NCBI GenBank assembly: GCA_913062955.1
Contig: CAJXZP010000033.1
Location: 1 to 41,783, forward strand
Reading direction: 5' to 3'
Length of the DNA: 41,783 nt
DNA from: an uncultured Flavobacteriales bacterium
GTDB taxonomy: Bacteria; Bacteroidota; Bacteroidia; Flavobacteriales_G; Salibacteraceae
The notes beneath the pieces were generated by a model. It saw nothing but the letters and a program-made list of their open reading frames with translations. It was not told the origin of the DNA and ran no database searches. Positions 6,940-13,874 of the stretch are shown piece by piece; within the stretch, counting starts at the first letter, position 1, and each line of letters begins with the position of its first letter. A program made the position numbers and the translations under genes.

Positions 6940-7983
6940 ATGAAAGAAGAATCTCCCCATGACATAGCTAGAAAGTTATCCTTTTATATTTACGGATTAC
7001 TCTCTATTGTACTCCTTCCATTTGTAATGTTCTTTACAGATGGTTGGTTACCTATTGCGGTTTTCGCATCCATTATGTTGATTGCATTTTATGGGATATG
7101 GCGTTTAATAAAAGGGAATATCGAATTCTTCATTTACCGAAGAATAAAATTGATTTACAAAACCATTTCTCGATTAAAAACAGATGCATTTCCCCAAGAG
7201 GAAATGGACTTTAAGCAAGATATTATAGGGCACGTAAATAAAGATGTTGTTTCTTGGGCTCGTCAAAGCACCCATGAAATTGAACAATTAAAAGAACAAG
7301 CCAAATACAGAAAGGAGTTTATTGGGAATCTCGCACACGAACTTAGAACTCCAGCTTTTAACATGCAGGGGTATTTGTTAACCTTGTTAGAGGGAGGGTT
7401 AGAAGATCCTAATATCAACACCAAATATTTAGCCCGTGCCGATAAGAATTTGGATCGGTTGATTTACCTCATAAATGATTTAGATAAAATTTCAAGGCTG
7501 GAAGCGGGTGAAGACCCATTGGAAATGACCGTTTTTGATTTAAGTGATTTCGTATTGGAAATGGCCGATTATCAAGAGGACCGAGCCTCCAAAAAAGAGA
7601 TCTCGATAAAAGTAGAAACCGCAAAAAAAGCTTTGTTGGTGGAGGCGGATAAAGAAAAGGTATCCCAGGTCATTACTAATTTATTGACCAATGCGATTCG
7701 TTATGGTAAAAATGGTGGGTTTATTAAGGTGCGTTTCTATGATATGGCCGATAATATTTTGATTGAAATTGAAGATGATGGTGTGGGAATATCTGAAAAG
7801 AGTTTACCTCGTTTGTTTGAACGATTTTATAGAGTAGATAAGTCACGATCTCGAAACGCGGGTGGCTCGGGACTAGGTTTGGCCATTGTAAAGCATATTA
7901 TTGAATCGCACGACCAAACAATTAATGTAAGAAGTGAATTGGGCGAAGGGTCTGTTTTCTCTTTTACTTTAAAAAAGGCGTAA
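6940..7983 (+). CDS. Membrane sensor histidine kinase, PhoR-like (347 aa)
   Basis: I start at the ATG at 6940; a GTG lies one codon before. Two transmembrane segments lie at about 14-33 and 36-55 with almost no periplasmic loop, so it has no obvious extracellular sensor domain and may sense in the membrane or through a partner protein. A short linker leads to the DHp domain with the phospho-acceptor His133 in NLAHELRTP. The ATPase domain has the N box NLLTNAIRYG, G1 box EDDGVGIS, F box LFERFYRVD and G2 box GGSGLGLAIVKH. There is no PAS domain. It forms an operon with the response regulator. PhoR-like architecture fits, but the signal is not shown by the sequence. Confidence 0.9.
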   Translation: MKEESPHDIARKLSFYIYGLLSIVLLPFVMFFTDGWLPIAVFASIMLIAFYGIWRLIKGNIEFFIYRRIKLIYKTISRLKTDAFPQEEMDFKQDIIGHVNKDVVSWARQSTHEIEQLKEQAKYRKEFIGNLAHELRTPAFNMQGYLLTLLEGGLEDPNINTKYLARADKNLDRLIYLINDLDKISRLEAGEDPLEMTVFDLSDFVLEMADYQEDRASKKEISIKVETAKKALLVEADKEKVSQVITNLLTNAIRYGKNGGFIKVRFYDMADNILIEIEDDGVGISEKSLPRLFERFYRVDKSRSRNAGGSGLGLAIVKHIIESHDQTINVRSELGEGSVFSFTLKKA

Positions 7984-8031
7984 ACACTTAGGTTTATCTT
8001 AATTTTACGGATTAAAACGGTACTGAAATCG

Positions 8032-8039
8032 TATATTTG
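8032..8039 (+). promoter_or_regulatory. -7 box directly before the Sua5 gene
   Basis: TATATTTG is a full match to TAnnTTTG and ends only six bases before the ATG at 8046. Transcription would begin at or next to the start codon, giving a leaderless or nearly leaderless mRNA. No -33 TTG is present at the usual distance. Confidence 0.55.
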
Positions 8040-8045
8040 CACCCC

Positions 8046-9011
8046 ATGGCAGAAGTAGGTACAGATATAAAAGTTGCAAAAGAAGCATTAGAAAAGGGTG
8101 GCTTAGTCGCTATTCCAACGGAAACAGTTTACGGTTTAGCTGCGAATGCATTTGACGAAGAGGCGGTTATGAAGATCTTTCAAGTAAAGGATAGACCTTC
8201 ATTTGATCCATTAATTGTGCATGTGTCAAGCCTTAGCTTCGCAGAAAAGATTGTAGAAGAAATTCCTGAATCGGCCAGAAAACTGGCAAAAGCCTTTTGG
8301 CCGGGCCCATTAACATTGGTTTTAAAGAAAAACGATAGGATTCCTTTATCTGTTACCTCAGGTATGGATACCGTAGGAGTGAGAGTTCCTAATCATCCCA
8401 TTTCTTTAGCTTTAATTAAGGCCTTAGACTTTCCTTTGGCAGCACCTAGTGCAAATCCATTTGGATATACCAGTCCGACCCAAGCATTTCACGTAAACAA
8501 TCAATTAGGCTCTAAAGTAGATTATATACTAGATGGTGGGAATTGTAAAGTAGGTATTGAATCTACTATTGTAAGTTGTGTAGATGATAAAGTGGTGGTT
8601 CTTCGATTAGGTGGTTTAACCGTAGAAGAAGTAGAAAAAGCACTTGGACGACCCGTAGATGATGTGGAAACTTCCAGTGATAAACCCACCGCTCCAGGTA
8701 TGCTAACGGCACATTACAATCCAGGGAAAAAAATCATTATTGGTAATATTGATCACAACCTAAAGAAATTTCCAAGAGCTAGAGTTGGGGTTTTAGCCTT
8801 TAAAAGAACCTTTAAGAATCTAAATATTACGAAGCAATTTGCGCTTTCTCCAAAAGGGGATATGCAAGAAGCAGCTAAGAATTTGTTTGGGTCTTTACGT
8901 AAGTTAGATACACGTGCGGTTGAGTTTATTCTTACCGAAGAAGTACCTAATGAGGGACTTGGGCGCGCAATTAACGATCGTCTTTTACGCGCCTCCCAGA
9001 AGAAAAAATAA
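8046..9011 (+). CDS. L-threonylcarbamoyladenylate synthase, Sua5 type (321 aa)
   Basis: The enzyme makes threonylcarbamoyl-AMP from threonine, bicarbonate and ATP, the first step of the t6A37 modification in tRNAs reading ANN codons. The YrdC-like domain at about 1-190 has the IPTETVYGLAANA start, KDRPSFDPLIVHV, the WPGPLTLVLK stretch and APSANPFGYTSPT. A PTAPGMLTAHYNP linker leads into the C-terminal Sua5 domain, so this is the long Sua5 form rather than short TsaC. The ATG at 8046 is preferred to an in-frame TTG at 8037, which lies inside the -7 box. Its stop codon abuts the stop of the convergent MazG-like gene with no bases between. Confidence 0.93.
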   Translation: MAEVGTDIKVAKEALEKGGLVAIPTETVYGLAANAFDEEAVMKIFQVKDRPSFDPLIVHVSSLSFAEKIVEEIPESARKLAKAFWPGPLTLVLKKNDRIPLSVTSGMDTVGVRVPNHPISLALIKALDFPLAAPSANPFGYTSPTQAFHVNNQLGSKVDYILDGGNCKVGIESTIVSCVDDKVVVLRLGGLTVEEVEKALGRPVDDVETSSDKPTAPGMLTAHYNPGKKIIIGNIDHNLKKFPRARVGVLAFKRTFKNLNITKQFALSPKGDMQEAAKNLFGSLRKLDTRAVEFILTEEVPNEGLGRAINDRLLRASQKKK

Positions 9012-9341
9012 TTACTTGAGTTTAGGATTGTTTTGATGACGATCCTTATCTCTTTTTGTTTTTACCATCATTTTATCTTGGAATGCTTTTTCTAGATCAA
9101 CCCCTGTTTGGTTGGCTAAACAAATAGCTACAAAAATAACATCCGCCAGTTCTTCACCGAGATCCTTGTTTTTGTCCGATTCTTTTTCACTTTGTTCGCC
9201 ATATCTACGCGCTATAATTCGGGCAACTTCACCCACTTCCTCGGTAAGTTGTGCCATGTTTGTTAATTCGTTAAAGTAGCGAACGCCAACATTTTTGATC
9301 CATTCGTCTACTTGGTGTTGAATTTCTGTAAATCCAGCCAT
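9012..9341 (-). CDS. MazG-like nucleotide pyrophosphohydrolase (109 aa)
   Basis: A single all-alpha MazG-type domain. The metal-binding pattern is seen as EEVGEVARIIARRYG followed by LGEELADVIFVAICLAN, i.e. an ExxE pair and an ExxD pair. Members of this group cleave nucleoside triphosphates to monophosphate and pyrophosphate and are thought to clear abnormal nucleotides; the exact substrate is not visible. The start codon lies one base after the stop of dtd upstream on the same strand, so the two are very probably cotranscribed and translationally coupled, pairing removal of D-aminoacyl-tRNA with nucleotide clean-up. Confidence 0.87.
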   Translation of the reverse strand: MAGFTEIQHQVDEWIKNVGVRYFNELTNMAQLTEEVGEVARIIARRYGEQSEKESDKNKDLGEELADVIFVAICLANQTGVDLEKAFQDKMMVKTKRDKDRHQNNPKLK

Positions 9342-9342
9342 T

Positions 9343-9795
9343 TTATTCTTTGTTTTTGGTGTCTAAAAATAGTGTTACCGGACCATCATTGGTCTGGGTA
9401 ATCTGCATGTGAGCTCCAAACTGCCCAGATTGTATGGGTTGATCCAGTTGATGAAACAGGGCATCAATAAATTTTTCGTAAAGGTTTTGTGCGTGGTCCG
9501 GTTTAGCGGCCTTGATATAGGAAGGTCTATTCCCCTTTTTTGTTTTTGCAAGCAAGGTGAATTGACTGATAACCAGGATATTTCCCTTTGCTTCTTTAAT
9601 GTTTAGGTTCATTTTATCATTTTCATCCGAGAAAATTCGAAGCTTGCAAACCTTTTCAACCAACCAGTTGAGATCTTCTAGGGTATCCGCTTCTTCGATA
9701 CCCAAAAGAAGTGTGAATCCTTGTTTTATTTTTCCAATAACCTTTTGGTTAACGATTACTTCTGCTTTGGAAACTCGTTGAATAATGGTACGCAT
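9343..9795 (-). CDS. dtd: D-aminoacyl-tRNA deacylase (150 aa)
   Basis: The whole length fits the DTD family (about 145-150 residues): start MRTIIQRVSKAEVIV, the catalytic SQFTLLA segment, RPSYIKAA and the GPVT motif near the C-terminus (NDGPVTLFL). The enzyme removes D-amino acids, and wrongly attached glycine, from tRNAs in the cytoplasm. It is followed one base later by a MazG-like gene. A perfect inverted repeat touches its start codon (9796-9819) and a -7 box overlaps that repeat. The aspartate kinase gene lies 44 bases upstream on the same strand, so read-through from it is possible. Confidence 0.93.
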   Translation of the reverse strand: MRTIIQRVSKAEVIVNQKVIGKIKQGFTLLLGIEEADTLEDLNWLVEKVCKLRIFSDENDKMNLNIKEAKGNILVISQFTLLAKTKKGNRPSYIKAAKPDHAQNLYEKFIDALFHQLDQPIQSGQFGAHMQITQTNDGPVTLFLDTKNKE

Positions 9796-9819
9796 ATTTG
9801 AAATTGAATGATTTCAAAT
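9796..9819 (-). promoter_or_regulatory. Perfect inverted repeat and -7 box at the dtd start
   Basis: ATTTGAAAT and ATTTCAAAT flank a six-base loop and end exactly where the dtd ATG begins. On the minus strand the sequence TAAATTTG (9815-9822) matches the -7 consensus, so the repeat lies across the probable transcription start. It may be an operator or a short 5' hairpin; no -33 TTG is seen. Confidence 0.4.
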
Positions 9820-9839
9820 TTACTTCAAATACATGCGCA

Positions 9840-11126
9840 TTAAGAGTTCTTCTGGTTTTCTTTTTCACCGAGCAATACCCGGTAGGTTTCTCTTGTTTTT
9901 TGCTCCATAAATACCACTCGGTCCGTATTCAATTCCTTGATAATAGAATCGTTGTAATGACGAATGGTAATTAGTTCTGCATTTGTATTATACTTTACTT
10001 GGAATATTTCTTTCAAATCTTCCATTAGAGCTAATAATCGCCATTCTAAATTATGAACAGCAACCGTAAAATGAATAGCAGAATTCTGCATGATATCAAT
10101 CTTGACTTTGTGTTTAGAGAATATCTCAAATATGTGGCTCAAATGTTCTTCTACAATGAACGAAAGATCACGGGTAGCTATGGTTATTAACCATTGTCCT
10201 TTTTGATTAATGTAGGATGGAATCTCCGTATTGGTGATGGCATCCTTACTTATCAAAGTTCCAAGTGCCTCTGGAGCTACAAATGACTTGACCCACATTT
10301 TTATTTCCTTTCGTTGCAAAGGTTGGATCGTTCTGGGGTGAATAACCGAAGCACCGTAATAGGCTAATTCAATGGCTTCGTGGTAAGAAACTTCGTTTAG
10401 CTTAACTGCATTCGGATATATACGAGGATCCGCATTTAATACCCCAGGAACATCCTTCCATATGATCATGGTATGGGCGTTGAGGCAATTGGCGAAAATA
10501 GCAGCCGAATAATCGGAACCTTCTCTACCTAAAGTAGTGGTGTGGTTGTTTTGATCAGAGGCAATAAATCCTTGTGTAATGATCACGCTGTTTTCCGACA
10601 CATTGGGCATCAATTGGGATTTAATTAAACGCTCCGTATCTGCCCAATTAATGCGGCCTTCTTTGTGATTACTATCCGTCTTTATCAGATTTCTTGCATC
10701 TACCCAAATGGAGTTTAAACCACTACATTTTAAATGATTGTCAATAATTAATGTACTCGATAACTCTCCAATGGAAACCACTTGATCATACAGTTTATCC
10801 GGATTTCCAGTAAACTTTTTACCCGAGAGGGATCTAACATCTGTAAAAAGATGGGCGATGTGCTCTTTTAGCCAAGTACGATCGAGTTGGAATAAGGAAT
10901 CAATAATTCCATAATGGAAGGTATTGAAGGTGGTAATATGTTGGTCTAATTTCCCATCATTGGTAATTATGGAGTGATGAATAGCTTCCAATGCATTGGT
11001 GGATTTTCCCATGGCCGAAATAATGACCACCAAAGGTTGCCGTTTATACATGTTCAGAATCGTTGTAACGTTTCTTACTGCATCTGCATCTTTTACAGAA
11101 GCTCCTCCAAATTTAAATACTTGCAT
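9840..11126 (-). CDS. lysC: Aspartate kinase, monofunctional (428 aa)
   Basis: Phosphorylates aspartate, the first step towards lysine, threonine, methionine and diaminopimelate. I start at the ATG at 11126, which gives the canonical MQVFKFGGASVKD opening; the upstream extension is not family-like. The kinase domain runs to about 290 with VVIISAMGKSTN, TLGREGSDYSAAIFA and IWKDVPGVLNADPRI. The rest has weak ACT-type regulatory folding (ITIATRDLSFIVEEHL; IDIMQNSAIHFTVAV). There is no homoserine dehydrogenase fusion. Bacteroidota often carry more than one aspartokinase, so the symbol is by function, not by paralogue. A -7 box is at 11147-11154. Confidence 0.88.
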   Translation of the reverse strand: MQVFKFGGASVKDADAVRNVTTILNMYKRQPLVVIISAMGKSTNALEAIHHSIITNDGKLDQHITTFNTFHYGIIDSLFQLDRTWLKEHIAHLFTDVRSLSGKKFTGNPDKLYDQVVSIGELSSTLIIDNHLKCSGLNSIWVDARNLIKTDSNHKEGRINWADTERLIKSQLMPNVSENSVIITQGFIASDQNNHTTTLGREGSDYSAAIFANCLNAHTMIIWKDVPGVLNADPRIYPNAVKLNEVSYHEAIELAYYGASVIHPRTIQPLQRKEIKMWVKSFVAPEALGTLISKDAITNTEIPSYINQKGQWLITIATRDLSFIVEEHLSHIFEIFSKHKVKIDIMQNSAIHFTVAVHNLEWRLLALMEDLKEIFQVKYNTNAELITIRHYNDSIIKELNTDRVVFMEQKTRETYRVLLGEKENQKNS

Positions 11127-11146
11127 GACCCATTTTTTAAAGACCA

Positions 11147-11154
11147 CAAAAATA
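11147..11154 (-). promoter_or_regulatory. -7 box for the aspartate kinase gene
   Basis: On the minus strand TATTTTTG matches TAnnTTTG, about 20 bases before the ATG. No TTG is found at the -33 distance. Confidence 0.4.
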
Positions 11155-11200
11155 ATATGAAACCCTTTGGTATGAGTATCTTATAATCGTGAAAAAAGCA

Positions 11201-11222
11201 AATAAATGGGTTAACATTTATT
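11201..11222. repeat. Inverted repeat between lysC and the BI-1 gene
   Basis: AATAAATG, loop GGTTAA, CATTTATT: a perfect 8-bp inverted repeat in the divergent promoter region. It has no T-run on either side long enough for a terminator, so an operator is the simplest reading, with low certainty. Confidence 0.3.
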
Positions 11223-11284
11223 AAGAGGTATACCCCATACATATATTCTAGAAATTACTCAACTTTGCCTGTTAATTTTACACC

Positions 11285-12013
11285 ATGAGAGAATCTTCAA
11301 ATCCCATATTAAATACCAAAGCTTTTAATAAAGCTGCAGCTACCTTAAATGATAATCAGGTAATGACTGTTGGAGGTACCATTCAGAAAACATTTATTTT
11401 AACGGCTTTAGTGTTCGCTGGAGCCTTGTATTCTTGGGCTAACCCAAGTACTGTATTGCTTTTAGTGGGTGCCATAGGTGCATTGGTTGTTGGGTTAATA
11501 ACAGCGTTTAAACCGACCTCGGCTCCTGTTACGGCACCTGTTTTTTCGGTGCTGCAAGGGTTGTTTTTGGGAGGGATATCCTTAATTATTAGTCAACAAA
11601 CGGGATCTGGTAATAGTGTTATTCAAGCCATAACCTTGACCATTGGAGTTTTGTTTTTAATGCTGTTTTTGTACAGTTCGGGAATTATTAAGGTGACAGA
11701 AAAGTTAAGAATGGGGGTGGTGGCCGCTACCGGTGCCATTGCATTAATGTATGTAATGAACTTTGTGATGAGCTTTTTTGGAGCTGCGTTTTTTACCTTG
11801 GCGGATACATCCATGATGGCCATTGGAATCAATTTAGTCATTGTGGGTGTCGCTGCATTTAATTTATTGTTGGATTTTGATTTTATTGATAAGGCCGCTG
11901 CTGCTCGTGCTCCAAAAGCCATGGAGTGGTACGGTGCATTTGGATTAATGGTTACCCTAGTTTGGTTGTATATTGAATTATTGAAACTGCTTTCGCGTTT
12001 AAACAGAGATTAA
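11285..12013 (+). CDS. Bax inhibitor-1 / YccA-like membrane protein (242 aa)
   Basis: An N-terminal soluble stretch of about 35 residues is followed by about seven hydrophobic segments, as in the BI-1/YccA superfamily. The N-terminal pattern NPILNTKAFNKAAA and TMTVGGTIQKTFILTAL-like start resemble the bacterial YccA/BI-1 branch (COG4760 type). Proteins of the wider superfamily are pH-sensitive calcium-leak channels; for this branch the role in bacteria is not established. Its stop overlaps the start of the next gene by one base (TAATG), which indicates translational coupling to a periplasmic thioredoxin-fold lipoprotein. Confidence 0.85.
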   Translation: MRESSNPILNTKAFNKAAATLNDNQVMTVGGTIQKTFILTALVFAGALYSWANPSTVLLLVGAIGALVVGLITAFKPTSAPVTAPVFSVLQGLFLGGISLIISQQTGSGNSVIQAITLTIGVLFLMLFLYSSGIIKVTEKLRMGVVAATGAIALMYVMNFVMSFFGAAFFTLADTSMMAIGINLVIVGVAAFNLLLDFDFIDKAAAARAPKAMEWYGAFGLMVTLVWLYIELLKLLSRLNRD

Positions 12014-13695
12014 TGAGAAGAGGAAATTTAAATATAGGATTAGGTTTGGTGATTTCACTAAGCCTTTTTTCTTGTGTATCTGAAAACCAAGAAAAGGAAG
12101 GTCCTTTTAAGGACGTCATTGATTTTAAAAAAGAAATCTCCTTGAAATCGGGCGGTTTGAAAAAAACCATTCATTCTACGGACCAAGTAGAATCCAAAAT
12201 AATCAAGGATCCGAACTGGAACGTGGAGCTCCAGCCCTTTTTGGAAGCCGACTTTAATTCATCTGCAAATCAGGAGAGTTATATCCGAACAGAAACAAAA
12301 GGTCAACTTTCTCCTTGGAGAGATGTATCCTGGGTGAGTACTAATGAAAAATTACCTGTTAAATCGGCTGTTTATCGTTTTGTAGATAGTACGTGTGTGG
12401 GTGTCATTTTGGAAGTGAGAAAATTAACGGCAGCCTATTCAATGGATGAAACGCTGGTGTATTTGCCCAGTTCTGGTTACACCATTAGTAATCATCAAGA
12501 CCTAAGTAATATGAATGAGAATTCATTCTTTTTGTCGGGCCAATTTATGGACGAACCTCAACCATGGAGAATGTTTTTTGACATTGGAGAACAGATTGTT
12601 CCGGTTAATTTTAATATGTCCGTAAAGGGAAATACCAAAATTTTGGAATTTGTTCAAGGTAAAGAATCGTTTAAAGTGGTGGCTTTACAAACTGATTCAG
12701 GGTATTTTGCAGAAATGCCCGTTTTTCAGTCTTATATTTTATTTGATATAAAAGACACAGAACTGAAGGGAACCTTTCATAATCTAGACAAAGGTCCCGA
12801 TTATATTATTCCTTTGTCTGCTAATAAATTGCCCTATGAGATGGTTTATGGTTTGCGTCCAGATGAGGTATTGGCCGATTATTCAGGTAAATGGGAAACC
12901 GTTTTTTATGGGAATGGAGATTCAACTTCGGCCATTGGATTATTTGAACGAATGGGGGATGATTTAATCGGAACCTTTGCTACAGAAACCGGTGATTATC
13001 GATTCTTGCAAGGAAAAGTGGTGGGTGATAGTTTTTCATTAAGTACGTTTGATGGTTCGCACTTGTTCCTTTTTACAGGGAAATTGATGGGGGAGAACAT
13101 AACGGAAGGTCACTTTTATTCGGGGACCCATCACCAGGAGAAATGGGGAGCTGTTCGAAATAATGATTTTGAATTAATAGATCCGAATTCAATGACCACC
13201 CTTCAAAATGAGGAGGTTAAATTTGATTTTTCTTTCCCAAATTTAGAGGGTGAATATGTATCCTTATCGGATAAGAAATACCAGAATAAAGTGATTATTT
13301 TGCAAATATTGGGTTCCTGGTGTCCCAATTGTATGGATGAGACCCGTTACTTTAAAGAACTGTACGATGCTTATCAAGTGGATGGATTGGAAATTATTGG
13401 TTTAGCATTCGAGCGTAGTACAGATTTTGAGGTGGCTAAAGCGGCTTTGAAAAAGTCCACTTTAGATTTGAAGGTTCCTTACCCCATGCTTATTGCAGGT
13501 ACTCCTAAGGAGTCGTCAAAAGCATTACCCATGATTACGCCTATAAAATCGTATCCAACTTCCATTTTTATTAATAGAGCAGGAAAAGTGGTGAAAATTC
13601 ATACGGGGTTTTATGGACCCAGTACGGGGAAGTTTTATGACGATTATCGTGCAGAAACTGAGGTCTTTATTAAAGCCCTTTTACTAGAAAAATAG
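12013..13695 (+). CDS. TlpA-like thioredoxin-fold lipoprotein (560 aa)
   Basis: A signal peptide ends in the lipobox SLFSC (Cys21), so the protein is anchored on the periplasmic side. The C-terminal domain at about 405-555 is TlpA/AhpC-TSA-like: FSFPNLEGEYVSLSD, the redox motif WCPNC (Cys437 and Cys440) and the cis-Pro region SYPTSIFINRAGKV. The first 400 residues are a large, strand-rich region that I do not recognise; it is much longer than in simple TlpA proteins. The likely role is thiol-disulfide exchange with envelope proteins. Coupled to the BI-1-like gene by a one-base overlap. Known TlpA/ResA-type proteins reduce cytochrome or copper-site cysteines; nothing here points to a particular substrate. 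Confidence 0.82.
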   Translation: MRRGNLNIGLGLVISLSLFSCVSENQEKEGPFKDVIDFKKEISLKSGGLKKTIHSTDQVESKIIKDPNWNVELQPFLEADFNSSANQESYIRTETKGQLSPWRDVSWVSTNEKLPVKSAVYRFVDSTCVGVILEVRKLTAAYSMDETLVYLPSSGYTISNHQDLSNMNENSFFLSGQFMDEPQPWRMFFDIGEQIVPVNFNMSVKGNTKILEFVQGKESFKVVALQTDSGYFAEMPVFQSYILFDIKDTELKGTFHNLDKGPDYIIPLSANKLPYEMVYGLRPDEVLADYSGKWETVFYGNGDSTSAIGLFERMGDDLIGTFATETGDYRFLQGKVVGDSFSLSTFDGSHLFLFTGKLMGENITEGHFYSGTHHQEKWGAVRNNDFELIDPNSMTTLQNEEVKFDFSFPNLEGEYVSLSDKKYQNKVIILQILGSWCPNCMDETRYFKELYDAYQVDGLEIIGLAFERSTDFEVAKAALKKSTLDLKVPYPMLIAGTPKESSKALPMITPIKSYPTSIFINRAGKVVKIHTGFYGPSTGKFYDDYRAETEVFIKALLLEK

Positions 13696-13874
13696 ACCCG
13701 TATTTTAGCAATTTAGCGTTATTGTTATTCATGCATACTATTATTAGTCAGGCTTTTGCAAAAATGTAATGCAAACGAGTTATTTCTTTGTTTGACCCCT
13801 TTATTTTTTGCACCTTTGTTGGCTTACAGTGTTTTTCTGGTCTTTAAAACGGAAAAACACGTGAAATTTTGCAT

